NCBI RefSeq assembly: GCF_009646335.1
Contig: NZ_WJBU01000009.1
Span: 234,048 to 298,047, forward strand
From: Caenimonas koreensis DSM 17982
GTDB lineage: Bacteria; Pseudomonadota; Gammaproteobacteria; Burkholderiales; Burkholderiaceae_C
Reading direction: 5' to 3'
Length of the DNA stretch: 64,000 nucleotides
Within the stretch, counting starts at the first letter, position 1, and the number at the start of each line of letters is the position of its first letter. The notes below the pieces were generated by a model, which had not been told where the DNA came from, did no database searches, and was given only the letters and a program-made list of their open reading frames with translations. The position numbers were made by a program, and so were the translations under genes. Shown here in pieces: positions 18,577-27,800 of the stretch.

Positions 18577-19587
18577 TTGGTGACACACCCCAGCGACGTC
18601 CTCCTCGGCGCCCAGGCGCAGGCCGGCTTTTTGCCGGTGTGCGACCACTACAGCGGCGTCGAGGCGCGCATGCGCAAGAGCTTGCAGCTGCAAGCAGAGC
18701 TGACCGAAGAATTCGGTGCCTGCGTCTTTGACGTCACGCTCGACTGCGAAGACGGCGCACCGGTCGGCGGTGAAGCCGAGCATGCAGCGCTGGTGGTGGA
18801 ACTGGCAAATGCCGCTGGGCCCGGCGCACGCGTCGCCGTTCGCGTGCATCCGGTGGACCATCCTGCATTCGAGCAGGACATCGCGATCATCGCGGGGCAG
18901 GCGGGCCGCCGCCTGTGCCATGTGATGCTGCCCAAGGTCGAGTCGTCCAACGATATCGATGCCGCCGTGCAGGCGCTTGGCGCTGCGGGTGCGGGGCATT
19001 TGCATCTGCATGTACTGCTTGAGTCCCCCGCAGCCGTGCATCGCGCCTTCGATATCGCTTCCCATACGAGCGTGCAGTCGATCAGCTTCGGCCTGATGGA
19101 TTTTGTGTCGGCCCACGGCGGCGCCATTCCTTCTGTGGGCATGGGCATCGACGGGCAGTTCACCCATCCGCTGGTGGTGCGCGCCAAGCTTGAAATTGCA
19201 TCGGCGTGCCATGCAAATGGCAAGGTGCCCTCGCACTGCGTCGTGACGGAATTCAAGGACAAAGCGGCCATGCTGGCGGCTGCGCGCAGGGCTGCAGACG
19301 AATTCGGCTTCACGCGCATGTGGAGCATCCACCCCGACCAGATCCGCCCGATCCTCGAAGCATTCGCGCCGGGCGAGCATGAAATCGAAATCGCGTCTGA
19401 CGTGCTGGTGGCCGCGGCCGCTGCAGACTGGGCGCCGATCAGCCACCGTCACAAGCTTGAAGACCGCGCCAGCTATCGTTACTACTGGCAGGTGCTGCAG
19501 CGTGCGCACCGCACCGGGCGCCGCCTGCCCGAAACAGTGCAGCCATGGTTCGAACACGAGAACACATCAAGGAGACAGGCAGTATGA
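18577..19587 (+). CDS. HpcH/HpaI aldolase / citrate lyase beta-like (CitE-like) protein
   Basis: A 336-residue TIM-barrel protein of the CitE/malyl-CoA lyase superfamily. DVTLDCEDGAPVGGE and LPKVESSNDIDAA carry the expected metal and CoA-ester residues, and FGLMDFVSAHGG is a further barrel motif. There are no citrate lyase alpha or gamma subunits nearby, so it is not part of a citrate lyase complex; cleavage of a malyl- or citramalyl-CoA type ester is more likely. The start is TTG at 18577 or GTG at 18580, 1-4 bases after the mdh stop. It overlaps the next gene by 4 bases. Confidence 0.85.
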   Translation: MVTHPSDVLLGAQAQAGFLPVCDHYSGVEARMRKSLQLQAELTEEFGACVFDVTLDCEDGAPVGGEAEHAALVVELANAAGPGARVAVRVHPVDHPAFEQDIAIIAGQAGRRLCHVMLPKVESSNDIDAAVQALGAAGAGHLHLHVLLESPAAVHRAFDIASHTSVQSISFGLMDFVSAHGGAIPSVGMGIDGQFTHPLVVRAKLEIASACHANGKVPSHCVVTEFKDKAAMLAAARRAADEFGFTRMWSIHPDQIRPILEAFAPGEHEIEIASDVLVAAAAADWAPISHRHKLEDRASYRYYWQVLQRAHRTGRRLPETVQPWFEHENTSRRQAV

Positions 19588-20201
19588 ACAGCACGACCAC
19601 CCACACAATGACCAGGGCGCTGTGCGCGATGGCAATCGCTGCGGCGATGCCCGGTCTCGCGCTCGCACAAGCGGCGCCAGCCAAGCCTGCTGCCAAGCCG
19701 GCGGCAACCAAGCCTGCTGCCAAAACCCCTGCCAAGCCCAAGCTCGCTCCCTCGGCGCAGAAAGCAGTGGAGGAAATGACGCCCATCGACGACGACCCGA
19801 CTGTCACGCTCACTGAAGCTGACCTTGAAGTCGCCAAAAAGATCTTCGTGGGCGACATCCCCTGCGAACTCGGCGCCACGGTAAAAATCGCACCGATGAA
19901 GCGTGAAGGCCTCTTTCTGGTGTCCACCAAGGGTTACCGCTTTGCGATGCACCCGGTGGAAAGCCGCACGGGCGCCATTCGCCTGGAAGACCCGAAGCGC
20001 GGCGCAATGTGGCTGCAGCTGGGCAACAAGTCGATGCTCATGAGCCAGAAGCTCGGCCAGCGCCTGGCCGACGAATGCCAGAGCCCCGCGCAAGTCACCT
20101 TCGCAGAAGAGATGAAGAAAAAACCGGCAGTGAACTTGCTTGAGTCCACACCGGCAGGCCCCTCGACCACGGCAACGTCGAAGCCGAGTGGGCCGAACTG
20201 A
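19584..20201 (+). CDS. Secreted protein with Lys/Ala/Pro linker and small two-cysteine domain
   Basis: A 205-residue protein from the ATG at 19584, which overlaps the CitE-like stop and has a GGAGA ribosome site. It has a signal peptide (about 1-30, ending ALAQAAPA), a Lys/Ala/Pro-rich linker (about 31-60), then a compact domain of about 90 residues bounded by two Cys (IPCELG and LADECQ). The pattern of a β-rich domain with one likely disulfide and a MWLQLGNKSML segment is reminiscent of MliC-type lysozyme inhibitors, but this is weak. Its place between mdh/CitE-like and acnB is odd for an envelope protein. Confidence 0.75.
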   Translation: MNSTTTHTMTRALCAMAIAAAMPGLALAQAAPAKPAAKPAATKPAAKTPAKPKLAPSAQKAVEEMTPIDDDPTVTLTEADLEVAKKIFVGDIPCELGATVKIAPMKREGLFLVSTKGYRFAMHPVESRTGAIRLEDPKRGAMWLQLGNKSMLMSQKLGQRLADECQSPAQVTFAEEMKKKPAVNLLESTPAGPSTTATSKPSGPN

Positions 20202-20231
20202 AAACCAAGACTATTTGAACGGAGAGAGATC

Positions 20232-22817
20232 ATGTTGCAAGCCTATGTGAATCACGTCGCCGAACGCGCCGCGCTCGGCATCCCGCCGCTGCCGCTGTCG
20301 GCCCAGCAAACCGCCGAACTCGTCGAGCTGCTCAAGACGGCGTCGCCAGGTGAGGCCGAGTTCCTGGTCAATCTGATCACGCACCGTGTGCCCGCTGGCG
20401 TGGACGACGCCGCCAAGGTCAAGGCGAGCTACCTGGCAGCCGTGGCACATGGCACCGAGGTGTGCCCGGTGATCACGCGCGAACATGCAACGCAGTTGCT
20501 CGGCACGATGCTTGGCGGCTACAACATCAGCCCGCTGATCGACTTGCTCGACGACGCGCAAGTCGGCGGCGTCGCAGCCGAGGGCCTGAAGAAGACCTTG
20601 CTGATGTTCGACCAGTTCCATGACGTCAAGGACAAGGCCGACAAGGGCAACGCCAACGCCAAAGCGGTGCTGCAAAGCTGGGCGGATGCCGAGTGGTTCA
20701 CCAGCCGCCCCGAAGTGCCGCTGAGCATCAAGGTCAGCATCTTCAAGGTGTCCGGCGAAATCAACACCGACGACCTCTCGCCCGCGCCCGATGCATGGAG
20801 CCGCCCCGACATTCCGCTGCATGCACTGGCCATGCACAAGAACCCGCGCCCGGGCATCACGCCCGAAGAAGAAGGCAAGCGCGGCCCGGTGAAGTTCATC
20901 GAGGAACTGCGCGCCAGGGGCAACCTCGTGGCTTATGTGGGCGACGTGGTGGGCACGGGCTCATCGCGCAAGTCGGCCACCAACTCGGTGCTGTGGTTCA
21001 CGGGTGAAGACATTCCGTTCGTGCCGAACAAGCGCTTTGGCGGTGTGTGCCTGGGCGGCAAGATCGCGCCGATTTTCTACAACACGATGGAAGACTCGGG
21101 CGCGCTGCCGATCGAGCTCGACGTGAGCAAGATGGAGATGGGCGATGAAGTCGAGCTGCGCCCGTACGAAGGCAAGGCGCTCAAGAACGGCGAGGTGATC
21201 GCCGAGTTCCGCCTCAAGAGCGACGTGCTGTTCGACGAAGTGCGCGCCGGTGGCCGCATTCCCCTGATCATCGGCCGCGGCCTGACGGCCAAGGCACGCG
21301 AGGCGCTGGGCCTGCCGCCTTCCACGATGTTCCGCCTGCCCACTGCACCGTTCGACACGAAGAAGGGCTTCACGCTCGCGCAGAAGATGGTCGGCAAGGC
21401 CTGCGGCCTGCCTGAAGGCCAGGGCGTGCGCCCGGGCACGTATTGCGAACCGAAGATGACCTCAGTCGGCTCGCAAGACACGACGGGCCCGATGACGCGC
21501 GACGAGTTGAAAGACCTCGCGTGCCTGGGCTTCAGCGCCGACCTGGTGATGCAGAGCTTCTGCCACACGGCGGCCTATCCGAAGCCGGTGGACGTGAAGA
21601 TGCATCACGAGCTGCCCGAGTTCATCAGCAACCGTGGCGGCGTTCCGCTGCGCCCGGGCGACGGCATCATCCACTCGTGGCTCAACCGCATGCTGCTGCC
21701 CGATACGGTGGGCACGGGCGGCGACAGCCACACGCGCTTTCCGATCGGCATCAGCTTCCCCGCCGGCTCCGGCCTCGTCGCATTCGGCGCTGCCACGGGC
21801 GTGATGCCGCTGGACATGCCCGAGAGCGTGCTCGTGCGCTTCAAGGGAACGATGCAGCCCGGCGTCACGTTGCGCGACCTGGTGAACGCCATTCCGCTGT
21901 ACGCGATCAAGGCGGGCCTGCTCACGGTCGCCAAGCAAGGCAAGAAGAACATCTTCTCGGGCCGCATCCTGGAAATCGAAGGCCTGCCTGACCTGAAGGT
22001 CGAACAGGCTTTCGAGCTGAGCGACGCTTCGGCTGAGCGTTCGGCAGGCGGCTGCACCGTGCACCTGAACAAGGAGCCGATCATCGAATACATCCAGAGC
22101 AACATCACGATGCTCAAGTGGATGATCGCGTCGGGCTACACGGATGTGCGCACCATCAACCGCCGCATCAAGGCGATGGAAGCGTGGCTGGCGAACCCCG
22201 TGCTGATGAAGGCCGACGCCGACGCCGAATACGCTGCCGTGATCGAGATCGACCTGGCCGAAATCCACGAACCCATCGTGGCCTGCCCGAACGACCCGGA
22301 CGACGTGAAGACACTGTCTGAAGTGGCCGGCGCGAAGATCGATGAAGTGTTCATCGGCTCGTGCATGACCAACATCGGCCACTTCCGCGCGGCATCGAAA
22401 TTGCTCGAAAACAAGCGCGACATTCCCGTGAAGCTGTGGATGGCTCCGCCCACCAAGATGGATGCGAAGCAACTCACCGAAGAAGGCCACTATGGCGTGC
22501 TCGGCACAGCAGGCGCGCGTATGGAAATGCCAGGTTGCAGCCTGTGCATGGGCAACCAGGCGCAGGTGAAAGAAGGCGCGACCGTGTTCTCGACCAGCAC
22601 GCGCAACTTCCCCAACCGCCTGGGCAAGAACAGCAACGTATACCTCGGCAGCGCAGAGCTTGCTGCCATCTGCTCGAAGCTCGGACGCATTCCAACCAAA
22701 GAGGAATACATGGCCGACATGGGCGTGCTCACGGCGGCAAGCGACAAGGTGTACCAGTACCTGAACTTCGACAAGGTGAAGGACTACACGGACGCTGCGG
22801 ATTCAGTCGCGGCCTGA
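20232..22817 (+). CDS. acnB: Aconitate hydratase B
   Basis: AcnB interconverts citrate and isocitrate and is the main vegetative aconitase in many proteobacteria. The 861-residue protein has the AcnB-specific order: HEAT-like N-terminal domain (about 1-160), the swivel domain (about 165-370), then the [4Fe-4S] catalytic domains. Visible are [28 protein letters not shown] and [15 protein letters not shown] with cluster cysteines. A good GGAGAGA ribosome site precedes the ATG. A strong terminator follows. A second aconitase (acnA) is encoded 9.5 kb further on. Confidence 0.97.
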   Translation: MLQAYVNHVAERAALGIPPLPLSAQQTAELVELLKTASPGEAEFLVNLITHRVPAGVDDAAKVKASYLAAVAHGTEVCPVITREHATQLLGTMLGGYNISPLIDLLDDAQVGGVAAEGLKKTLLMFDQFHDVKDKADKGNANAKAVLQSWADAEWFTSRPEVPLSIKVSIFKVSGEINTDDLSPAPDAWSRPDIPLHALAMHKNPRPGITPEEEGKRGPVKFIEELRARGNLVAYVGDVVGTGSSRKSATNSVLWFTGEDIPFVPNKRFGGVCLGGKIAPIFYNTMEDSGALPIELDVSKMEMGDEVELRPYEGKALKNGEVIAEFRLKSDVLFDEVRAGGRIPLIIGRGLTAKAREALGLPPSTMFRLPTAPFDTKKGFTLAQKMVGKACGLPEGQGVRPGTYCEPKMTSVGSQDTTGPMTRDELKDLACLGFSADLVMQSFCHTAAYPKPVDVKMHHELPEFISNRGGVPLRPGDGIIHSWLNRMLLPDTVGTGGDSHTRFPIGISFPAGSGLVAFGAATGVMPLDMPESVLVRFKGTMQPGVTLRDLVNAIPLYAIKAGLLTVAKQGKKNIFSGRILEIEGLPDLKVEQAFELSDASAERSAGGCTVHLNKEPIIEYIQSNITMLKWMIASGYTDVRTINRRIKAMEAWLANPVLMKADADAEYAAVIEIDLAEIHEPIVACPNDPDDVKTLSEVAGAKIDEVFIGSCMTNIGHFRAASKLLENKRDIPVKLWMAPPTKMDAKQLTEEGHYGVLGTAGARMEMPGCSLCMGNQAQVKEGATVFSTSTRNFPNRLGKNSNVYLGSAELAAICSKLGRIPTKEEYMADMGVLTAASDKVYQYLNFDKVKDYTDAADSVAA

Positions 22818-22834
22818 TCACGCACGTGGCTCGC

Positions 22835-22866
22835 AAAAAAAGCGGCCTTCGGGCCGCTTTTTTTTC
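22835..22866 (+). terminator. Rho-independent terminator after acnB
   Basis: The stem AGCGGCC (22841-22847) pairs with GGCCGCT (22852-22858) around a TTCG tetraloop, flanked by an A-run and followed by eight T. It ends the mdh-acnB series and can also act on the opposite strand for the Gly/Ser-rich gene. Confidence 0.9.
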
Positions 22867-22916
22867 TTTCATCGCGCCTTGTCAGGCAATGTCAGCCAAG
22901 GCGTGGCCGTAGCCGG

Positions 22917-23378
22917 TCAGTTGCGATCGGCCTTCGCGCGGTGACTGCGCTTCTTTGCGCTTGCGCCCATCGACGTAGACGCCATCGGTGTACCGATCGA
23001 GCTCGTTGTCGTCGAGCCTGTGCCCATTGCAGTGACCGGTTTGCCGTAGCCGCCCATCGACGCCGAGTTTGCTGTAGACGTCGTCACGCCCCCGTTCGAG
23101 CCGGAGCCGATGCCAGAGCCAGTGGCCGTTCCAACAGACGCGCCACCAGCGCTGCTGCCACTCGCATTGCCAGCGCCGCCGCCGCCCGATCCACTTCCGG
23201 TACCGCCAGCGCCCGCGCCGCCGGAACTGCCCGACCCGCCTCCCGTGCCACCACCCGTGCCACCACCAGAGCCGCCACCTGAACTGCCGCTAGAGCCTGT
23301 TGCCATGGCCAGGCCGAGGGTGCCGGAAAGGACCACGGCGAGGGCGGCGGTAACGATTTTGTTTTTTGCAAATGTCAT
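22917..23378 (-). CDS. Gly/Ser-rich secreted protein of unknown function
   Basis: A 153-residue protein with a clear signal peptide (MTFAKNKIVTAALAVVLSGT, cleavage near AMATG). A low-complexity Gly/Ser/Thr body (about 30-125) follows, with a basic tail (KKRSHRAKADRN). No domain is recognisable. It is likely exported and disordered. The first codon lies 208 bases from the divergent MFS gene; that gap contains nothing I can assign. Confidence 0.65.
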   Translation of the reverse strand: MTFAKNKIVTAALAVVLSGTLGLAMATGSSGSSGGGSGGGTGGGTGGGSGSSGGAGAGGTGSGSGGGGAGNASGSSAGGASVGTATGSGIGSGSNGGVTTSTANSASMGGYGKPVTAMGTGSTTTSSIGTPMASTSMGASAKKRSHRAKADRN

Positions 23379-23586
23379 ATCAGGTAACTCCAGACGGAAG
23401 CGATATCGGTTAATAGGGCCCTCAAAGGGCTGGTCCCATGGTCGTCAATGCCGTATCGTCCATCCGTCGGCGCTTGCGCATCAATGCCGTGAGCCATTGC
23501 AGACTCAGCCGTAGGCGCGGACCGCGCTCACGCGAGCGTTCGCCGCGACACTTAAACTGGCGACAAGTACCTCATCCATAAATGTC

Positions 23587-24894
23587 ATGAACCTGTTTTC
23601 CCAGGACGCATTGAACCCCGGTGTTCGCAAGCGCGAAGTGTTTGGCTGGGCGATGTACGACTTCGCCAACTCGGGCTACACCACGGTGGTCATCACCGCC
23701 GTGTTTGCCGCGTACTTCGTGAGTGGCGTTGCGCAAAAGGCGCCGTGGGCCACCTTTGCCTGGACGCTGGCCTTGAGCATCTCGCACCTGATCGTGATGG
23801 TGACCATGCCCACTATCGGCGCGTATGCCGACTTGCGCGCCGCGAAAAAACGCTTGCTCGCGATCATCACGGTCGGTTGTGTGCTCGGCACGGCCGCACT
23901 GGTCTGGGCGCAGCCGGGTGCGGTGGTGCTGGCGATGTTCCTGATCATCGTGTCCAACGTGTTCTACACGTATGGCGAATCGCTCACGGCTGCCTTCCTG
24001 CCAGAACTTGCCAAGCCCGAGTCGTTGGGCAAGGTGAGCGGCTGGGGCTGGAGCTTCGGTTACCTGGGCGGCATGCTGACGCTGGGCATCTGCCTGGCCT
24101 ATGTGATCTGGGCGCAGGGGCAGAAAATCCCGGCTTCCGAGTTTGTGCCGGTCACGATGCTGATCACGGCAGCGATCTACGGCTTGGCATCGCTGGCCAC
24201 GTTCTGGCTGCTCAAGGAGCGTGCGCAAGTCAACGTTGAATCGCTGCGCCAAGGCGGCTTTATCGCGTCGCTGCACCAGTTGAGCAGCACGGCCCGGCAG
24301 GCACGTCGATACACCGACTTCATGTGGCTCATGACGTGCGCCGTGTTCTATCAGGGCGGCATCGCAGTGGCGATCTCGCTGGCAGCGATTTACGCCGAAC
24401 AGGTGATCGGCTTCAAGCCGCAGGAAACGATGGTGCTGATCTTCGTGCTGAACCTCGCTGCGGCCGGCGGCTCTTTCGCGTGGGGTTACCTGCAGGACCG
24501 CGTCGGACACAAGCGCGCGTTGGGCGCCACGCTGGTCGGATGGACGCTCGTCTGTGTACTGGCGTCTGCTTCGACGAGCAAGCTCGAGTTCTGGGTGGCC
24601 TGCACCATCGCCGGTCTGTGCATGGGATCGAGCCAGTCGGCCGGGCGGGCACTGGCTGGTGTGTTCGCGCCAGCCGGGCAGCGCGCTGAGTTCTATGGGC
24701 TGTGGACGTTTGCTTTGCGTCTGGCCAGCATTATTGGCCCGCTGTCGTACGGCACGATCACCTGGTTGACCGGTGGCAACCAGCGGATGGCCATCCTGTC
24801 GACAGCCGGGCTGTTCATCGTGGGCCTGGCGATCCTCACTCGCGTGAATGTTGAGCGCGGCAGGCAGGCAGCCTTGCAGCTGACGCGCACTTAA
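23587..24894 (+). CDS. MFS transporter, UMF1/Atg22-like family
   Basis: A 435-residue integral membrane protein with 12 predicted helices. The N-terminal VFGWAMYDFANSGYTTVVIT is typical of the UMF1/Atg22-like branch of the major facilitator superfamily, whose eukaryotic members export amino acids from the vacuole. The bacterial substrate is unknown. It converges with and overlaps the hybrid kinase gene by 4 bases. Confidence 0.85.
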   Translation: MNLFSQDALNPGVRKREVFGWAMYDFANSGYTTVVITAVFAAYFVSGVAQKAPWATFAWTLALSISHLIVMVTMPTIGAYADLRAAKKRLLAIITVGCVLGTAALVWAQPGAVVLAMFLIIVSNVFYTYGESLTAAFLPELAKPESLGKVSGWGWSFGYLGGMLTLGICLAYVIWAQGQKIPASEFVPVTMLITAAIYGLASLATFWLLKERAQVNVESLRQGGFIASLHQLSSTARQARRYTDFMWLMTCAVFYQGGIAVAISLAAIYAEQVIGFKPQETMVLIFVLNLAAAGGSFAWGYLQDRVGHKRALGATLVGWTLVCVLASASTSKLEFWVACTIAGLCMGSSQSAGRALAGVFAPAGQRAEFYGLWTFALRLASIIGPLSYGTITWLTGGNQRMAILSTAGLFIVGLAILTRVNVERGRQAALQLTRT

Positions 24895-27800
24895 GCGGGT
24901 ATCGCTGGCACTTCCAGCACAAAAGTCGAACCGCGTCCTGGCCCGTCGCTGTGCGCGGTGAGCTTGCCGTCCATCTCCATCGCAGCCAGCGCGCTGCTGT
25001 GCAAGCCGAAGCCGTGTCCGCCTTTGCGCGCTGAAACACCGTGCGCAAAAATGCGCGTAAGCAGCTCCTGCGGTATGCCCTCACCGACGTCTTGCACAGC
25101 GATGCGCAGGTACTCGCCCAGTTCATGTTCGACCACGCTGGCGGACAAGATGAGTTGCCGCGCGCCTGCAGGCATACCCTCCATGGCCTGCGCCGCATTC
25201 CTGACGAGGTTCACCAGGATCTGCAGCAGCCGCGAGCGATCCAGAAGCATGGCGGCGTTTGCCTCGCTGCGCAGCGTCACGTCAATGCCGCCACGCGCGA
25301 TCACGTCGTTGCAGAGATCCCGCGCCTCCTCCAGGATGTCTTGGGGCTGCGCGGACTCGACCACGGTGGACGCGCCCGCATGCGACTGCTGCGCCGCCAC
25401 GACGTAGCTGATGTGGTCCACGCTGCGCGTCACGCGGTCCAGGTTGTCGAGCGCGTCTTTCTGCTCCTGCTGCAGCGTCGTGGCCAGGCTGTCCAGGTAG
25501 GCCAGCAAGGCAGCACCTTGCATGTCGCCGGGCAGCACGCTCGCCAGCTGGCGCTCGCGATCTTTCATCATCTGGAGCGCGCGGTCGAAGCCACTCAGGC
25601 GTGAGTTGGCCAAGGTTGTACGTACCAGGCTGGTCGATACGGTCACGCTGTTGAGCACGTTGCCCACGTTGTGCAGCACGTTGTTCGCAACCTCTGCTTT
25701 GCCGGCGCGCCTGGCTGTGTCCACCAGTCGTTCCTGCATTTCTTCCAGCTCGACCGTGCGCTTGCGTACGCGCTCTTCCAGGCTCTCATACAGCCACGCG
25801 TTCGCCAGCGACACGGCCAGCTGCCCGGCAATCAGCATCACGGCTTCGAGCCGTTGCGCGCTAAATGTCGAAGTGCCTTGCGTGTTCTCCAGATAGAGCA
25901 TGGCGCGTGTATTGCCCTGGCCGACGATAGGGGCAACCATCACCGAGCAGCGCGGCAGGAAGGCGAAGTACCGGTCACGCCAGAAGCGGTCGTCGGCCAG
26001 CACGTCGTCCACCACGAGTGCTTCGCCCGTGCGCTGCGCATAAGAGCAGACCGACAGTGGCAGCACGCCGCGTTGACCGGCCACGGCGACAGGGATTGAT
26101 GACTCGCCGGGCGACGGCGCCAGAAGCAGCCAGTCGTCGTCTATCCAGGCGAGTACATGCACGCGCGTCGCGCCGGTGAGGGCAGCCAGCACCTGCGTGA
26201 CTCGGGTGGCTAGCCGCTCCGGGCTCGTTTCAGAACTGAGCGCCTGGGACGCGCGCAGAACACCCAGCAGGTCGATCTCGCCGGACGAAAGGCCGCTGGT
26301 GCTGGCGCGTGCCGGCATGGAGGCTGCGGAGGCGATACCAGCGCGAATCTTATGGGTCTCGCCCGGCTGCGGCTCACTGAGGAAGTCATAGCGGCTCTGC
26401 ATCACGGCGACCTTTGCCTTCGCGCCCCAGGCCAGGAACTGGTCGCGTGCATCCGCCACAAGCCGGCGGCCCATATGGCTCACGCCTGTCGCAAGGTGGA
26501 ACAGGCCGGCGCGCTCGGTGATGACCGCGCGGTGCCAAGGGCGCGCACGGATGCCAGGCTCGGCAAACGCCGCATCGAAGGCTGCTGCGGCGCCCCACAT
26601 GTCGCCAATTGCCCAGGCTTGTTCGGCCTCGACCAGCCGCAGCAGGTGTGCAAAGTTGGCGGGCTGGTCCACGGCGCGAGCGGCCAGCCATGCGCGACTG
26701 GCCTGGAGTTCATCGGTGAGATGCTCGCGCTCTTCGGCGGTCACGCCCGCGCGCAGTTGCCATGCACGCGCCAAGGCATGGAAGAGGTTGGCATACACGC
26801 TCATGTAGTACCCGGCCACATCGCCGGACTGCGCCTTGCCGAGCACTGCGTGAGGCACCAGGATGTCGGCTTCGCCCATGATGAGGCCGTGCATCGCGCG
26901 GCACTCAGCGTAGGTGTGCTGCATATAAGGCAGCTGCCCGACTCGCGCCAGAAAGTCCTGTTCGCTGAACTGGCCGTCGTCGAAGCTGTCCCACCGCGTG
27001 GTTTGCCCTGCCAGTGCGCGCAGCATCTGGAGCTCGCACATATGCTGCGCAGCCGCGTGAACGTTTCCTGCGCGCTGGCACATGGCAATGCCTGCTTGCA
27101 GCTCGGTCATGGAAGCGCCCACAGTCGCGTTGATCTCCAGCAGGCTTGTGATCAGCACGGCGTGCACATAGCCCGCATAGGACGCGTCGCCCGAAGAGCG
27201 CACGCCTTCGCACGCTTGAGTCAACTGCCGGAACACCTGTTCGAGCGGCTCGAACCAGTGGCCCGCGAACGTCGCGAAGAGAAAGCGCGCCTCCGATGTC
27301 TGCGGCTCCCAGCCCAGCGCCTGGCCCACCGCCAGCACGTGGCGTGACACCTCATAGGCAGTCCGGTAGTCGCCACGCAGCGTGATGAGCATGCTGCTCA
27401 TGCGTCCCAGGCTTGACACCAGTTCAGGACAAGGACCGTGTTCGGCCCACAGGCGCTGGCATTGCAACAAGAGCCACTGGAAGGCCTTGCTGTCCGGCGG
27501 AAAATACGCCGGCCGCGTCAGTCGGCCCAGCACTTTGGCGATGGCCAGCAGGCGTTCGTCCTGGATGCACTTTCGGCGCCCGTGGTCCAGTTGCGAGTCC
27601 TCGCGCACCCATTGCGCCAGGCCATCCATTCGCGCGTGCGTATCCGGCGCGTCGTAATTCGGCGGCACTTGCAGGCCCAGCTGCTTGAGCAAGTCCAGTC
27701 CCAGTGTCTTGGCTTGCTCGGTCTGCCCCCGCATAAAGAGGCTGCGCATCTGCAGACAGGTAGGCTCGACCATCTCCAGCGCGTCAGTGGCGCGTGAGCG

